DNA of 64,000 nucleotides, taken from JAWKTT01 sp041398965 (lineage in GTDB: Bacteria; Planctomycetota; Planctomycetia; Planctomycetales; Planctomycetaceae). A program made the translations under genes and the position numbers. Under the pieces are notes generated by a model. The model did not search any database. It was not told where the DNA came from and saw only the letters and a list, made by a program, of their open reading frames with translations. Where the stretch lies: positions 1 to 64,000 of the forward strand of contig JAWKTT010000027.1 in the NCBI GenBank assembly GCA_041398965.1. Direction: 5' to 3'. This document shows, in pieces, positions 17,383 to 26,424 of the stretch. The stretch's first letter is position 1. Each line of letters starts with the position of its first letter.

Positions 17383-20300
17383 TTGCGCTATCCGCTCGCC
17401 CATGCGCGTCGGATTCTGCTGGGACTGGTGGCCATGGTGACTTTGTGTTGCCCGGCTGCGGTCCTAGGTCAGTTTGCGCGCCCGTCGAACACTCAGACGG
17501 AAGTGGCTAGCCCAGCGGAAACGACATCGAGTGACGGAAATGGACGGTTTCTTCCTCGGAAGTGGCAAGACTTTAAGGAACGAATCCCGACGATCCGCTG
17601 GCGACAGGACACCCCGCCCTCCGAACCTCCTCGCGAGACATCAACACCGGATACCGTTTCACCGATTCCAACCACGTTGCCCCCCGGCATTCAAGCCAGC
17701 GGACAGTTCGTCAAACGTTGGAAAGAAGGGGACACGATCGTGCATCTCGTGCGAGGTGACTGCCGAATGCAACAAGAGAATGGGGCGGTCACTGCCCGTC
17801 AGATGGTGGTTTGGTACACGCCGGGTTCTCCACAAACTCCTGGCACGGTGACGGCATACCTGGAAGGGGACGTCGAGGTGCTCCGTCCAGATCGCCGCGA
17901 GTCTTTGCCAGCCGCCTTTGTCGAGTTGCCGACCGCCGGACTGGACTTACAGGGGACACAAACGAGCGAGGTGACGGCTGACATCGAAGATCCGGTCCTG
18001 GAACGTGCCCGGAAACGTCGAACTCTGCACCGGGGAGAACTTGTGCAGACTCAACTCGTGGTGCCACGTTCTGGGCCGGTGCTTCCTGGCAGCACGCTTC
18101 CTCCTGCAGGTTACGTTCCCCCTTCCCCTGCCGTTGTCCAGCCGCAGCGACATCTGACGATTTATCCTCGCTATGCTGGGGTCGGTTATTCGACACAAAC
18201 TCGGATCAACACGAACACGGTGCCTCAGCAATTTGTGGCGACGGTGACGGGTGGAGTCCGCATCGTTGTTGATGGTGTCCCGGTCGATGTGGGGGGACAA
18301 ATCGCCCTGACGACGATCGATCTCTCCGCGGACCGCGCGGTGATCTGGACCGATGCTGCCCGCTTTGGGGAGTTCAGCAACGACTTCGAGCTTTCGGGGG
18401 ACACGCCGTTTGAGGTCTACCTCGAAGGGGACATTGTTGTGAGACAGGGGTTGAATGTCGTTCGGGCGTCGAATGCGTTTTACGATCTCAACGAGCAACG
18501 CGGACTGTTATGGAACGCGGAACTGCGATCACAGATTCCAGAAGCAGAGACCACTGTTCGCCTGCGGGCCGAGCAGGTGCGTCAACTCTCGCAGAACAAC
18601 TTTCATGCGAAAAATGCCTGGGTCACGACGAGTCAGATGGGACTGCCGGGGTACCGGATTGAAGCGAGTGACATCTTTGTCGGCCAGCGAGCGACGCCGG
18701 GGAAGTCGCGGATCAACCCCAACACCGGATTGCCAGAAGCGAGCCGGACATGGATCACCAGTTTGAACAATCGGTTCCTCATCAATGAGCTTCCAGTCGG
18801 GGGGCTACCTTATCTATCGAGTCCTGTCGAGGACCCGGAGATTCCGTTGCGGAGATTGACGGCTGGCTATGACAACACGTTTGGCTTCAATGTCAAATCG
18901 GCCTGGGATGCCCAGGCACTCTTCGGCCTCGACTTGCCGGAAGGGTTCGACTGGGAGATCAATGGAGACTACTACTCTCAGCGAGGACCAGCGGTGGGGA
19001 CCGCGGTGAAGTACGACACCGGCTACACATTGTTCGGTATCCCCGCCCGTACACATGGATTTGCCGATGCCTACTACATCAACGACAGTGGAACCGACCG
19101 GCTGGGACTCGGGCGCAAAAGTTTGCCAGTTCCCGACGATGATCGTTTACGACTCTTGTACCGCAATCGAACCGAGCTGCCATACAACATCTGGATGGAC
19201 AGTGAATGGGGCTATCTCGGCGATCGCAACCTGCTGGAACAGTATTGGGAGACCGAGTTCGACACGGGCAAGGACTTCGAGAATCTCTTCTCGTTGAATC
19301 AACAAGTCGGCAACTGGACCGGCTCGATCCTGTTTAAGGATTCGGTCAACAGCTTCAACGATCAGACATCGTGGTATCCACGGGCAGACCTGACCGTCCT
19401 GTCGGAACCGATCCCTGGGACGAACTTGTTGTGGAGCACGCATTCCATGCTCGGGTACGGGCACATCCGTCCGGGAGATGCCCCGTTTAATCCGGCTCAG
19501 GACCCTTTTCAATCGTTCGCCCCTTTCGACTACATCCCCGAGCGCGAAGGGATTGTGGCGATGACTCGGCACGAGATTGCCATGCCGCTGAACGCGGGGC
19601 CGTTCAAGATCGTCCCGTACGGTATTGGCGAAGTGGCGTATTGGCAGCAGGCGATCAATGGCAGCGATTTGACACGACTCTGGGGGAGTGCCGGGGTGCG
19701 CGGGAGCGTGATGTTCACCAAGATCATGCCCGATGTGTACGACCCGATTCTCGGCCTCAACGGGCTGGCACACAAAATGGTGTTTGACTTCGACTATTCG
19801 TTCTCCGATTCGTCGCAGCCACTCAATGCGATTGCACAGTACAACGAATTCGATGAAGACTCGCAGGAACGCTTCCGACATCGCTTTCTCCCTTTAGAGT
19901 TCGGCGGACTGATTCCCGCGAAGTTTGACCCCCGTAACTATGCTGTGCGAAGTGGGGCCGGTCGATCGGTGACGTCCCCCTGGCACGAACTGGTCGACGA
20001 CCAACAGGTGTTGCGTCTGGGCTGGCGGAATCGCTGGCAGACGCGGGTTGGCCCCGCCGACTCATACCGCATCCAAGACTGGATGACACTCGACCTCGAG
20101 GCGAGTCTGTTCCCAGACGCAAACCGTGACAACTTCGGCGAAACCTTTGGGTTACTGTCGGGTCGCTATGCCTGGAATCTCAGTCCCCGAACGAAGTTCC
20201 TGGCCAATGGAGTCTTCGACATTTTCGGATCAGGACAAAGGGTCTGGAACGCCGGTGTTCTGACACAACGTGGAACTCGAGGGAGCCTGTACCTCGGCTA

Positions 20301-20595
20301 TCGACAAGTCAAGGCCGAACCGATCGACAGCCAGTTACTAGTCGCCAGCTTTACCTACCATCCGAGCGAGAAGTGGGTGGGGACCGTCGGCACATCGTTC
20401 GACATTGCCGAAGGAATCGACCGAGGACAGAGCCTGACGGTGACCCGAGTTGGGGAGTACGCCTTGTTCCATGTGGGAGTTGGCTACGATCGGAGTCGAA
20501 ACAATTTTGGAGTCGGATTCTCCTTCGAGCCGAAGTTTGGCAACCCTCAGAACTCCTCCACTCAACTTAGCTCCTTGCCAGGATTTCAGCGATGA
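17383..20595 (+). CDS. lptD: LptD/OstA-like outer-membrane assembly protein
   Basis: 1070 residues, with TTG at 17383 as the likely start because it places a basic N-terminus and hydrophobic core (RRILLGLVAMVTLCCPAAVL) as a signal peptide. The N-terminal ~350 residues hold two OstA/LptA-like beta segments (RGDCRMQQENGAVTARQMVV, VTAYLEGDVEVL, and later YLEGDIVVRQGLNVVRASNA with AFYDLNEQRGLLWNAEL). The remaining 650 residues alternate polar and aromatic residues in a pattern fitting a large beta-barrel, including YYSQRGPAVGTAVKYDTGY. This matches LptD, which inserts lipopolysaccharide into the outer membrane. It overlaps the next gene by four bases (ATGA), implying coupled translation with a DgkA-like protein. 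Confidence 0.78.
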   Translation: MRYPLAHARRILLGLVAMVTLCCPAAVLGQFARPSNTQTEVASPAETTSSDGNGRFLPRKWQDFKERIPTIRWRQDTPPSEPPRETSTPDTVSPIPTTLPPGIQASGQFVKRWKEGDTIVHLVRGDCRMQQENGAVTARQMVVWYTPGSPQTPGTVTAYLEGDVEVLRPDRRESLPAAFVELPTAGLDLQGTQTSEVTADIEDPVLERARKRRTLHRGELVQTQLVVPRSGPVLPGSTLPPAGYVPPSPAVVQPQRHLTIYPRYAGVGYSTQTRINTNTVPQQFVATVTGGVRIVVDGVPVDVGGQIALTTIDLSADRAVIWTDAARFGEFSNDFELSGDTPFEVYLEGDIVVRQGLNVVRASNAFYDLNEQRGLLWNAELRSQIPEAETTVRLRAEQVRQLSQNNFHAKNAWVTTSQMGLPGYRIEASDIFVGQRATPGKSRINPNTGLPEASRTWITSLNNRFLINELPVGGLPYLSSPVEDPEIPLRRLTAGYDNTFGFNVKSAWDAQALFGLDLPEGFDWEINGDYYSQRGPAVGTAVKYDTGYTLFGIPARTHGFADAYYINDSGTDRLGLGRKSLPVPDDDRLRLLYRNRTELPYNIWMDSEWGYLGDRNLLEQYWETEFDTGKDFENLFSLNQQVGNWTGSILFKDSVNSFNDQTSWYPRADLTVLSEPIPGTNLLWSTHSMLGYGHIRPGDAPFNPAQDPFQSFAPFDYIPEREGIVAMTRHEIAMPLNAGPFKIVPYGIGEVAYWQQAINGSDLTRLWGSAGVRGSVMFTKIMPDVYDPILGLNGLAHKMVFDFDYSFSDSSQPLNAIAQYNEFDEDSQERFRHRFLPLEFGGLIPAKFDPRNYAVRSGAGRSVTSPWHELVDDQQVLRLGWRNRWQTRVGPADSYRIQDWMTLDLEASLFPDANRDNFGETFGLLSGRYAWNLSPRTKFLANGVFDIFGSGQRVWNAGVLTQRGTRGSLYLGYRQVKAEPIDSQLLVASFTYHPSEKWVGTVGTSFDIAEGIDRGQSLTVTRVGEYALFHVGVGYDRSRNNFGVGFSFEPKFGNPQNSSTQLSSLPGFQR

Positions 20596-21098
20596 CCCAC
20601 AGCACCACAGCGCCCGTGGCTGCCGAAAAGTTAGCTGCCACCACCTTTGCCTTGCATGAGACTTGTCCTGCCACCGACCCGGTTTGTTCACACCAGCGAG
20701 ATGGTCGGTCTCATGCGTCCCGACGACGCGGAGATTGGCAACAACGGCTGATCGACGTCGAGTATGGTTTGAAGTGGGGGTTCCGGTCGAACAGCACCTT
20801 AGTTGTGCATCTCTTTTTAATCTGTGTCGTGATGTTAGGAGGCTTCTTAATCGGACTGTCGCCATTGCAGTGGGGAGTGATCGTCGTGTCGATTTGTAGC
20901 ACGCTAGCCGCCGAGATGTTCCGGTCGATCATTACGACTCTCGTCAGTTCCCTCGCATCGAATCCCGACTCCCCGTTGACTCCTGAGTCGCGTCAGACTC
21001 CCCGCGTCGCCACCGCCGCCGTCTTCCTGACCCTGATCGGATCGACCACTGCCTGCATCCTCATCTTCGCTGAACGGATCCGTTTGCTGTTGAATTAG
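20592..21098 (+). CDS. DgkA-like small membrane protein, probably catalytically inactive
   Basis: 168 residues. After a polar N-terminus of ~50 residues comes a segment that lines up with prokaryotic diacylglycerol/undecaprenol kinases: VEYGLKWGFRSNSTLVVHLF for the usual FxGIxxAFxxExNxRIHLF, then LQWGVIVVSICSTLAAEMFR and a third helix ATAAVFLTLIGSTTACILIF. The catalytic ExxNTAIE motif reads EMFRSIIT. One Glu remains, but Asn and the second Glu are replaced, and the usual KDVAAGAV before helix 3 reads PRVATAAV. I infer a non-catalytic relative. ATG 20592 overlaps the LptD stop. The gene ends 6 bases before the convergent asnB end. Confidence 0.6.
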   Translation: MTHSTTAPVAAEKLAATTFALHETCPATDPVCSHQRDGRSHASRRRGDWQQRLIDVEYGLKWGFRSNSTLVVHLFLICVVMLGGFLIGLSPLQWGVIVVSICSTLAAEMFRSIITTLVSSLASNPDSPLTPESRQTPRVATAAVFLTLIGSTTACILIFAERIRLLLN

Positions 21099-21103
21099 GA
21101 TGG

Positions 21104-23098
21104 TTAGTTGTTCCCACTTCGCCGGGGTGGAGGTTGGGGGGTGTCGATGGGGTCGAGAAACGTGAGGCACCACTGTTCCAGGCAGACCAGATTCCAGAGG
21201 CGGTAGGAGTGATCCCAACGACCGGACTGATGTTCGTCGATGAGGCGTTCGACCGTGGCCGGGTTGAGAATTCCCCGGTTTCGGGCGGTCGACGAGAGGA
21301 GTGTGTCGCGGAGTAAGTCCTTAAGTTCTTTGCGGAACCAATGATCGATTGGAACGCCGAACCCCATCTTACTGCGGGTCTGGATTGATGGTGGGAGAAG
21401 GTCGCGAAAGGTCTCAGTGAGTATGAGTTTTCCCCGTTGATCGCTTTGCTTCAATCGCAGGGGCATCCGTGCGGCTAACTCCGCAACGTGGTGATCTAAG
21501 AACGGGCTGCGGCACTCGAGGCTATAAGCCATACTGGCGATGTCGACCTTAGTTAATATGTCACAGGGAAGATAGCTATTCACGTCAGCGCACGTGGTCT
21601 GAGTTACGAAGTCTCTCCCTTCGGCGGACGCATAGCATGACTCAATAAAGGTGGCTGAGTCATAGGGCTCGACCTGAACGAAGAAGTCGTCGTGATACAG
21701 TTCTCGGCGGAGAGTCTTGTCGAAGATGCCGATCCAGTTGAGGTAGCGGGACTCCGGTTGCTGGGAGAGGTTTGCGAGGAATCGCTTGAGCCTTCGACCG
21801 AAAGAACGCTGTGCCGTCGAGGTAGGGATGCTTTGCCAGAGTTTCCAGCCAAACATCGAACGAACGAAACGTGGGAGGTAGTCCATCTTCTGGGCCAGTC
21901 GAACCGCTTGATAGCGGTTGTATCCGCAAAACAGTTCATCCCCACCGTCGCCTGACAGCGAGACAGTGACGACATCGCGTGTGACCTTCGAGAGGTACAT
22001 TGTTGGAATTGCTGAACTGTCGCCGAATGGCTCGTCGTAGTGCCAGATGAGTTGGGGCAAGGTCTCGAGTGCGGAGGGTTCGACCCGGAATTCGTGATGA
22101 TCTGTCTTTAATAATTGAGCGGCCTCTCTCGCGTATGCCGTCTCATCGAACTGGGCGATCGGAAATCCGATCGAGAAGGTATGAATCGGTCGTTCTGAGA
22201 GGCTCTGCATAAGACCGGAAATAATGGTCGAATCAATCCCGCCCGAAAGAAATGCCCCGACCGGAACGTCAGACCTCATGCGGAGGCGGACCGCTTCGGT
22301 GAGGGTGCTGCGAAGCTGATTTCTCCACTCGTCGTCGGTCCATTTGTCGGAGCGGGCGAGGTCGGGGTTGCCGAGGTGGCTGAGATCGGCCGAGGTGGCG
22401 TAAGGGGCCTGCCAGTAACGTTCGACATGAAGTTCCCCGCGTTCATAGACCATGTAGTGGGCGGGTGGGAGCTTGTGATAACCTTTGAGGATGCAGTGGG
22501 GATGGGGGACATACTGATACGTCAGGAAGAGATCGACCGCTTCGGGATTAAGTTCGCGGGGTGCTCCGGGGACTTGAAGTAGAGACTTCAGTTCACTCGC
22601 GAAGAGGAGGCGATTCGTATCGTGCCGATAGAAGACGGGTTTCTGTCCGATGCGGTCGCGGGCCACGATGAGACGTTCGCGTGGACCGTCCCAGATGGCA
22701 AAGGCGAACATCCCGCGAAACTTTTGAAGGGCTTCGATGCCGTACTCTTCATACGCATGAATCAGGACTTCGGTGTCGCTGGAGGTGCGAAACGTGTGCC
22801 CCCGGGCTTCGAGGTCGGGTCGCAACTCGCGGTAGTTGTAGACTTCGCCGTTGAAAATGATCCAGATGGTCCCATCTTCGTTCGAAAGCGGTTGATGTCC
22901 CCCGGCGACATCAATGATGGAGAGTCGACGGTGCCCGAGCGCGACGTTCGTGGCCGTGGCCTCTGAGGCGGAATCGGAAAAGTAATACCCGGCATCGTCT
23001 GGTCCTCGATGTCGAATGGCGTCGGTCATCGCCTGGAGCACCTTTTGGGTGAGAGGTTCCCCCGGCGTAGTCCAGACAGCACCAGCAATTCCACACAT
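21104..23098 (-). CDS. asnB: Asparagine synthase (glutamine-hydrolysing)
   Basis: 664 residues. Cys2 of MCGIAGAVW is the glutaminase nucleophile. The class II amidotransferase domain (2-~215) contains LGHRRLSIIDVAGGHQPLSN and WIIFNGEVYNYRELRPDL. The synthetase domain has the pyrophosphate loop FLSGGIDSTIISG near residue 275 and VSLSGDGGDELFCGYNRY near 370. Product is asparagine from aspartate, glutamine and ATP in the cytosol. In many bacteria such long AsnB-type proteins also modify peptides or surface polymers. No such partner is adjacent here, so the housekeeping role is the default. It is convergent with the DgkA-like gene. Confidence 0.95.
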   Translation of the reverse strand: MCGIAGAVWTTPGEPLTQKVLQAMTDAIRHRGPDDAGYYFSDSASEATATNVALGHRRLSIIDVAGGHQPLSNEDGTIWIIFNGEVYNYRELRPDLEARGHTFRTSSDTEVLIHAYEEYGIEALQKFRGMFAFAIWDGPRERLIVARDRIGQKPVFYRHDTNRLLFASELKSLLQVPGAPRELNPEAVDLFLTYQYVPHPHCILKGYHKLPPAHYMVYERGELHVERYWQAPYATSADLSHLGNPDLARSDKWTDDEWRNQLRSTLTEAVRLRMRSDVPVGAFLSGGIDSTIISGLMQSLSERPIHTFSIGFPIAQFDETAYAREAAQLLKTDHHEFRVEPSALETLPQLIWHYDEPFGDSSAIPTMYLSKVTRDVVTVSLSGDGGDELFCGYNRYQAVRLAQKMDYLPRFVRSMFGWKLWQSIPTSTAQRSFGRRLKRFLANLSQQPESRYLNWIGIFDKTLRRELYHDDFFVQVEPYDSATFIESCYASAEGRDFVTQTTCADVNSYLPCDILTKVDIASMAYSLECRSPFLDHHVAELAARMPLRLKQSDQRGKLILTETFRDLLPPSIQTRSKMGFGVPIDHWFRKELKDLLRDTLLSSTARNRGILNPATVERLIDEHQSGRWDHSYRLWNLVCLEQWCLTFLDPIDTPQPPPRRSGNN

Positions 23099-23373
23099 AT
23101 CGCACCATTCTCCCGAACAACCGCATCCTCAAACCTACCGGTATCGCTGACGCAGGATGAAGCATCGAGAGCAAAAGAGAAAGTCAGTCGGGAGGAGAAT
23201 CCGACGAGTCCACATGGCTTTCACTCACGGGAGTCATGCCGGGCGTCAAGGCACTCGCGTGGGAGTGCCGACTTCGTGAGAGGGTGGACATTGCCGCGGG
23301 TGCGGCCGATGCCGGGGGGGGTATTCCACTTCGCCCATCTGTCGTGACAGGGAGAGCGTGTGCGACTCAGCAA

Positions 23374-23444
23374 TTACCCGGCAAGGATTCGAACCTTGAC
23401 GAACAGAACCAAAATCTGTTGTGCTACCATTACACTACCGGGTA
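23374..23444 (-). tRNA. tRNA-Gln (anticodon UUG)
   Basis: The minus strand folds as a tRNA: acceptor stem UACCCGG / CCGGGUA, D arm with AAUGGUAGC, and anticodon stem ACAGA / UCUGU with loop UUUUGGU giving anticodon UUG. The T arm is CAAGG-UUCGAAU-CCUUG. The U1-A72 pair is typical of tRNA-Gln. The discriminator is A, and CCA is not encoded. It lies alone between asnB and the kinase gene. Confidence 0.95.
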
Positions 23445-23445
23445 G

Positions 23446-23901
23446 AGAGGGGGCATGTCTTGTTGACTGGCCACCTGATTGAGCGAAGTCTAGCTATTCT
23501 TCCAAACCGGGCAAGCCGGAATTCTGGCAAAGTGTTGGCAAGTTGACCTCCATTTTGAAAATGAGCCACGAATCGAACGGAGAAGAAAGGCCCACAAGGG
23601 GGATCGAATCGGGGACAAATCAGGGGGAGACATTCCGTTTTGCTCTTTGAAAAGAGGTCTTCTCCGTCCTGAAAGATCGTCGTCGTTGTGGAAAAACAGC
23701 GAGTCTGCCGCTTTGGCCTGTCGAACGACGGCAACGGAATTTCGTTCTCGAATTGTCGAGAACGAGCGAAACTGGCTATTCTGTGCGATGCCCGCGAATG
23801 ATCGTGGTGATCTCAAGACCTCCGGGAGCAACTCTTGGTGGAGTCTTGAACCCAAGAACGCGGCCAGATCAGTTGTGACCCTCCTTCAACCCGGATGAAC
23901 T
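23446..23901. other. Intergenic region between tRNA-Gln and the kinase gene
   Basis: 456 bases. The possible reading frames on either strand are short and without family resemblance. It carries one perfect inverted repeat (23743-23764), listed separately. Confidence 0.5.
23743..23764. promoter_or_regulatory. Perfect 9-base inverted repeat upstream of kinase gene
   Basis: CGTTCTCGA (23743-23751) and TCGAGAACG (23756-23764) are exact complements around a 4-base loop. Partial outer pairing TTTCG/CGAAA extends it. It lies about 140 bases before the kinase start and could be an operator. Confidence 0.35.
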
Positions 23902-25629
23902 GTGTCGACCGACTCACCACTCGACTCCTCGCCGGCGTCGCGACCGCAACCGGCCCAAGTTGGCCCGTATCGTATCGAGCGGCAAGTTGGAGCCGGGGGG
24001 ATGGGGACTGTCTATTACGGCGTCCATGTTGAGACCGGGAAGCCTGCTGCCATCAAAGTGCTGCCCGCGTCTCTCGCCCGCGAGCCGGGATTTGTGGCGA
24101 GGTTTAATCGCGAAATCGAAGCCCTTCGCAAGGTGCAAAGCCCCCACATTGTCGAGCTCTACGAAAGTGGAGTCGACGAACACGAGACCTATTTCTATGC
24201 GATGGAGTTTGTTCAGGGAGAGACCCTGACCGATCGTCTTGCTCGCGAAAAACGAATTCCCTGGCGAGATGTCATTGATGTCGGTGTACAGATTTGCCGC
24301 GCCTTGAAGGCGGCTCACAACTCGGGAGTTATTCACCGAGACTTGAAGCCCTCGAACCTGATGCTCACGCCGAAAGACTTCGTCAAACTGACGGACTTCG
24401 GCGTTGCGCAGGTCTTTGCAGGGGGGAAACTGACCGTGACCGGCGGGGTCATTGGGACGGCAGAATACATGTCCCCTGAGCAAGCCCAGGGGCAGCGAGT
24501 CACCAAGCACAGCGATATCTATGCCCTCGGCGTGGTGATGTATGTCATGCTCACCGGTCGCCCACCTTTCATCGGACGCACAGCTGTCGAGGTGGCACAG
24601 AAGCATCGCTATGGACAGTTCGACAGCCCGCGTCGGATTGTCCCCGAGATTCCCCGCTGGCTCGATGAAGTGGTCTGCCGATGCTTGGAAAAGAAGCCGG
24701 AAGATCGCTACCCCGATGCCTATGTCTTGCAGTTGAGGCTCGAAGAGATTCCCCGCAAGGTTGACTTGGCTGCCAACGACGAACGGACGATCGATGTCGA
24801 CGGAGCCGGCCCCACCGCCGAGACATTAGCTGCCGGGGTAAGACAGGCCCACGAAGAAGAAGCGTCGCGAATGGCCGACATCGGGGGAACCTTCATTCGC
24901 GATCTGGTGCGAGCTGAAGTCGACAACTCGATGCGGCCCTCGGGAGTCGGGCGGTTGCTCGACAACCTGTGGGTTCTACTATTCCTGCTTGCCTTGGTCA
25001 TCTGGGGGGGAGTCTGGGCATTCCTCAACACCCGCCCCGACCCTCAAGCCTTGTTCGATGATGGTGTGGCCTTAATGTCGCAAGAGGGGGGATGGCGACG
25101 GGCAAAGCGGGAATGCTTCGAGCCACTCTTAGAGCTTGATCCCTCCACCTGGTCGGAACAGGTGCAGCCGTATCTCAATCGGATTGCGGTTCTCGACATG
25201 ATGGCCAACCTCGAGCGGGCGGCGAAGTCCTCGCAGGGAACCCCCACGCGCCAAAGCGAACTCGCCGATATTCTCGAGTCGGCACTCCGCGATATCCGTG
25301 AGCAACGAATTCCGCAAGGGCAACGGAAGTTGCAAGCCCTGGAAGCCCTACTGGGTGAACAGCCCGAGTTTGCCGAGGAACTGACTCAGATTCGCAAGGT
25401 GTTACAAGAACTCGAAGTCAGTTTCCCTTCGATGGAGCGTCCGTTATTAAAAGGGTCGCTCGAGAAGCTGAAGCAACTTGAAGCCAACGGTCCAACGACC
25501 GAGTCCCGTGCTCTTCGAGAACACATCATCACCTTATACGGACCGCAGTCAGTGGAATCTGCCCTCGACGATTTGCCGACAAAGTCGCCCGTTACTGACA
25601 CTGTACCGCCAACTCAAGGCTCACCTTGA
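23902..25629 (+). CDS. Membrane-anchored Ser/Thr protein kinase (PASTA-less Hanks type)
   Basis: 575 residues from GTG 23902. The kinase domain (about 22-290) has the glycine loop VGAGGMGTVYYG, the lysine in AAIKVLP, the catalytic loop VIHRDLKPSNLML near 144 and the Mg loop LTDFGVAQVF. It also has the APE-like EYMSPEQAQG and the conserved Asp-containing HSDIYALGVVMYVMLTG. All catalytic residues are present, so it should be active. A juxtamembrane linker leads to one transmembrane helix (LWVLLFLLALVIWGGVWAFL, near 355-375). The remaining 200 residues are helical and TPR- or coiled-coil-like, on the far side of the membrane, with no PASTA repeats. Substrates are unknown. It stands alone, 157 bases before apt. 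Confidence 0.93.
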   Translation: MSTDSPLDSSPASRPQPAQVGPYRIERQVGAGGMGTVYYGVHVETGKPAAIKVLPASLAREPGFVARFNREIEALRKVQSPHIVELYESGVDEHETYFYAMEFVQGETLTDRLAREKRIPWRDVIDVGVQICRALKAAHNSGVIHRDLKPSNLMLTPKDFVKLTDFGVAQVFAGGKLTVTGGVIGTAEYMSPEQAQGQRVTKHSDIYALGVVMYVMLTGRPPFIGRTAVEVAQKHRYGQFDSPRRIVPEIPRWLDEVVCRCLEKKPEDRYPDAYVLQLRLEEIPRKVDLAANDERTIDVDGAGPTAETLAAGVRQAHEEEASRMADIGGTFIRDLVRAEVDNSMRPSGVGRLLDNLWVLLFLLALVIWGGVWAFLNTRPDPQALFDDGVALMSQEGGWRRAKRECFEPLLELDPSTWSEQVQPYLNRIAVLDMMANLERAAKSSQGTPTRQSELADILESALRDIREQRIPQGQRKLQALEALLGEQPEFAEELTQIRKVLQELEVSFPSMERPLLKGSLEKLKQLEANGPTTESRALREHIITLYGPQSVESALDDLPTKSPVTDTVPPTQGSP

Positions 25630-25786
25630 CGACACACCGTGCCTCTCGTTCCCGTACGACGGCCCCCCTGTTCGTCAAAACGGATCGGCATCAACAAACA
25701 AGCCCTGACCATACCACACCTTCGATAACGCACGTTTTCCCCCGCTCCTCGTCACACATCATTCTGACTCAAAATCGAGACCGATC

Positions 25787-26320
25787 ATGACTTCTCCCAT
25801 CGCCTTGAGCACGTTCATTCGATCCATTCCCGACTTCCCCAAGCCGGGAATCTTGTATCGCGATATCACGCCGCTATTGATGTCAGCTCCCGCCTTTGGT
25901 GAGTCGATCCGACTACTGACCGACCGCTTTCGGGACTCCGGGGTGACGGTCATCGCCGCCGCCGAGGCCCGCGGCTTCATCTTTGCTGCTCCGCTCGCCC
26001 TCGCGCTGAATGCCTCCTTTGTTCCGATTCGCAAGCCCGGCAAACTTCCCTTTGAGAAGCGGTCTTTTCACTACGAACTTGAATACGGGACCGACACTTT
26101 AGAAGTTCATGTCGATGCCTTTCCCGCAGGTTCCAAGGTGCTGCTCGTCGACGACTTGCTGGCAACCGGCGGGACGATGCAAGCCTGTGTCGAACTGGCG
26201 AAGTCGTGCGAAGCCGAAGTTGTCGGTTGTGCCTTCGTCATCGAACTCCTCGGCCTGGGGGGGCGTGAAAAACTCGAACCGATCCCAGTTCACAGCCTGT
26301 TGTCGTACAACGAAGGCTGA
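25787..26320 (+). CDS. apt: Adenine phosphoribosyltransferase
   Basis: 177 residues, normal length. Converts adenine and PRPP to AMP in purine salvage. The N-terminal IRSIPDFPKPGILYRDITPL is the APT signature, ARGFIFAAPLALAL supplies the Arg-containing loop, and VLLVDDLLATGGTM (near residue 120) is the PRPP-binding motif. Cytosolic. It stands between the kinase and the alcohol dehydrogenase and has its own ATG. Confidence 0.96.
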   Translation: MTSPIALSTFIRSIPDFPKPGILYRDITPLLMSAPAFGESIRLLTDRFRDSGVTVIAAAEARGFIFAAPLALALNASFVPIRKPGKLPFEKRSFHYELEYGTDTLEVHVDAFPAGSKVLLVDDLLATGGTMQACVELAKSCEAEVVGCAFVIELLGLGGREKLEPIPVHSLLSYNEG

Positions 26321-26424
26321 CCCCATTCCCCTTTGACGGTCCCCTTCTCTGCATGATGGGCATTCACCTCCGTCGCCAATCGTCAGTCCGTCGCCAAACA
26401 TGAAAGCCAACGATTGCCAGAATC

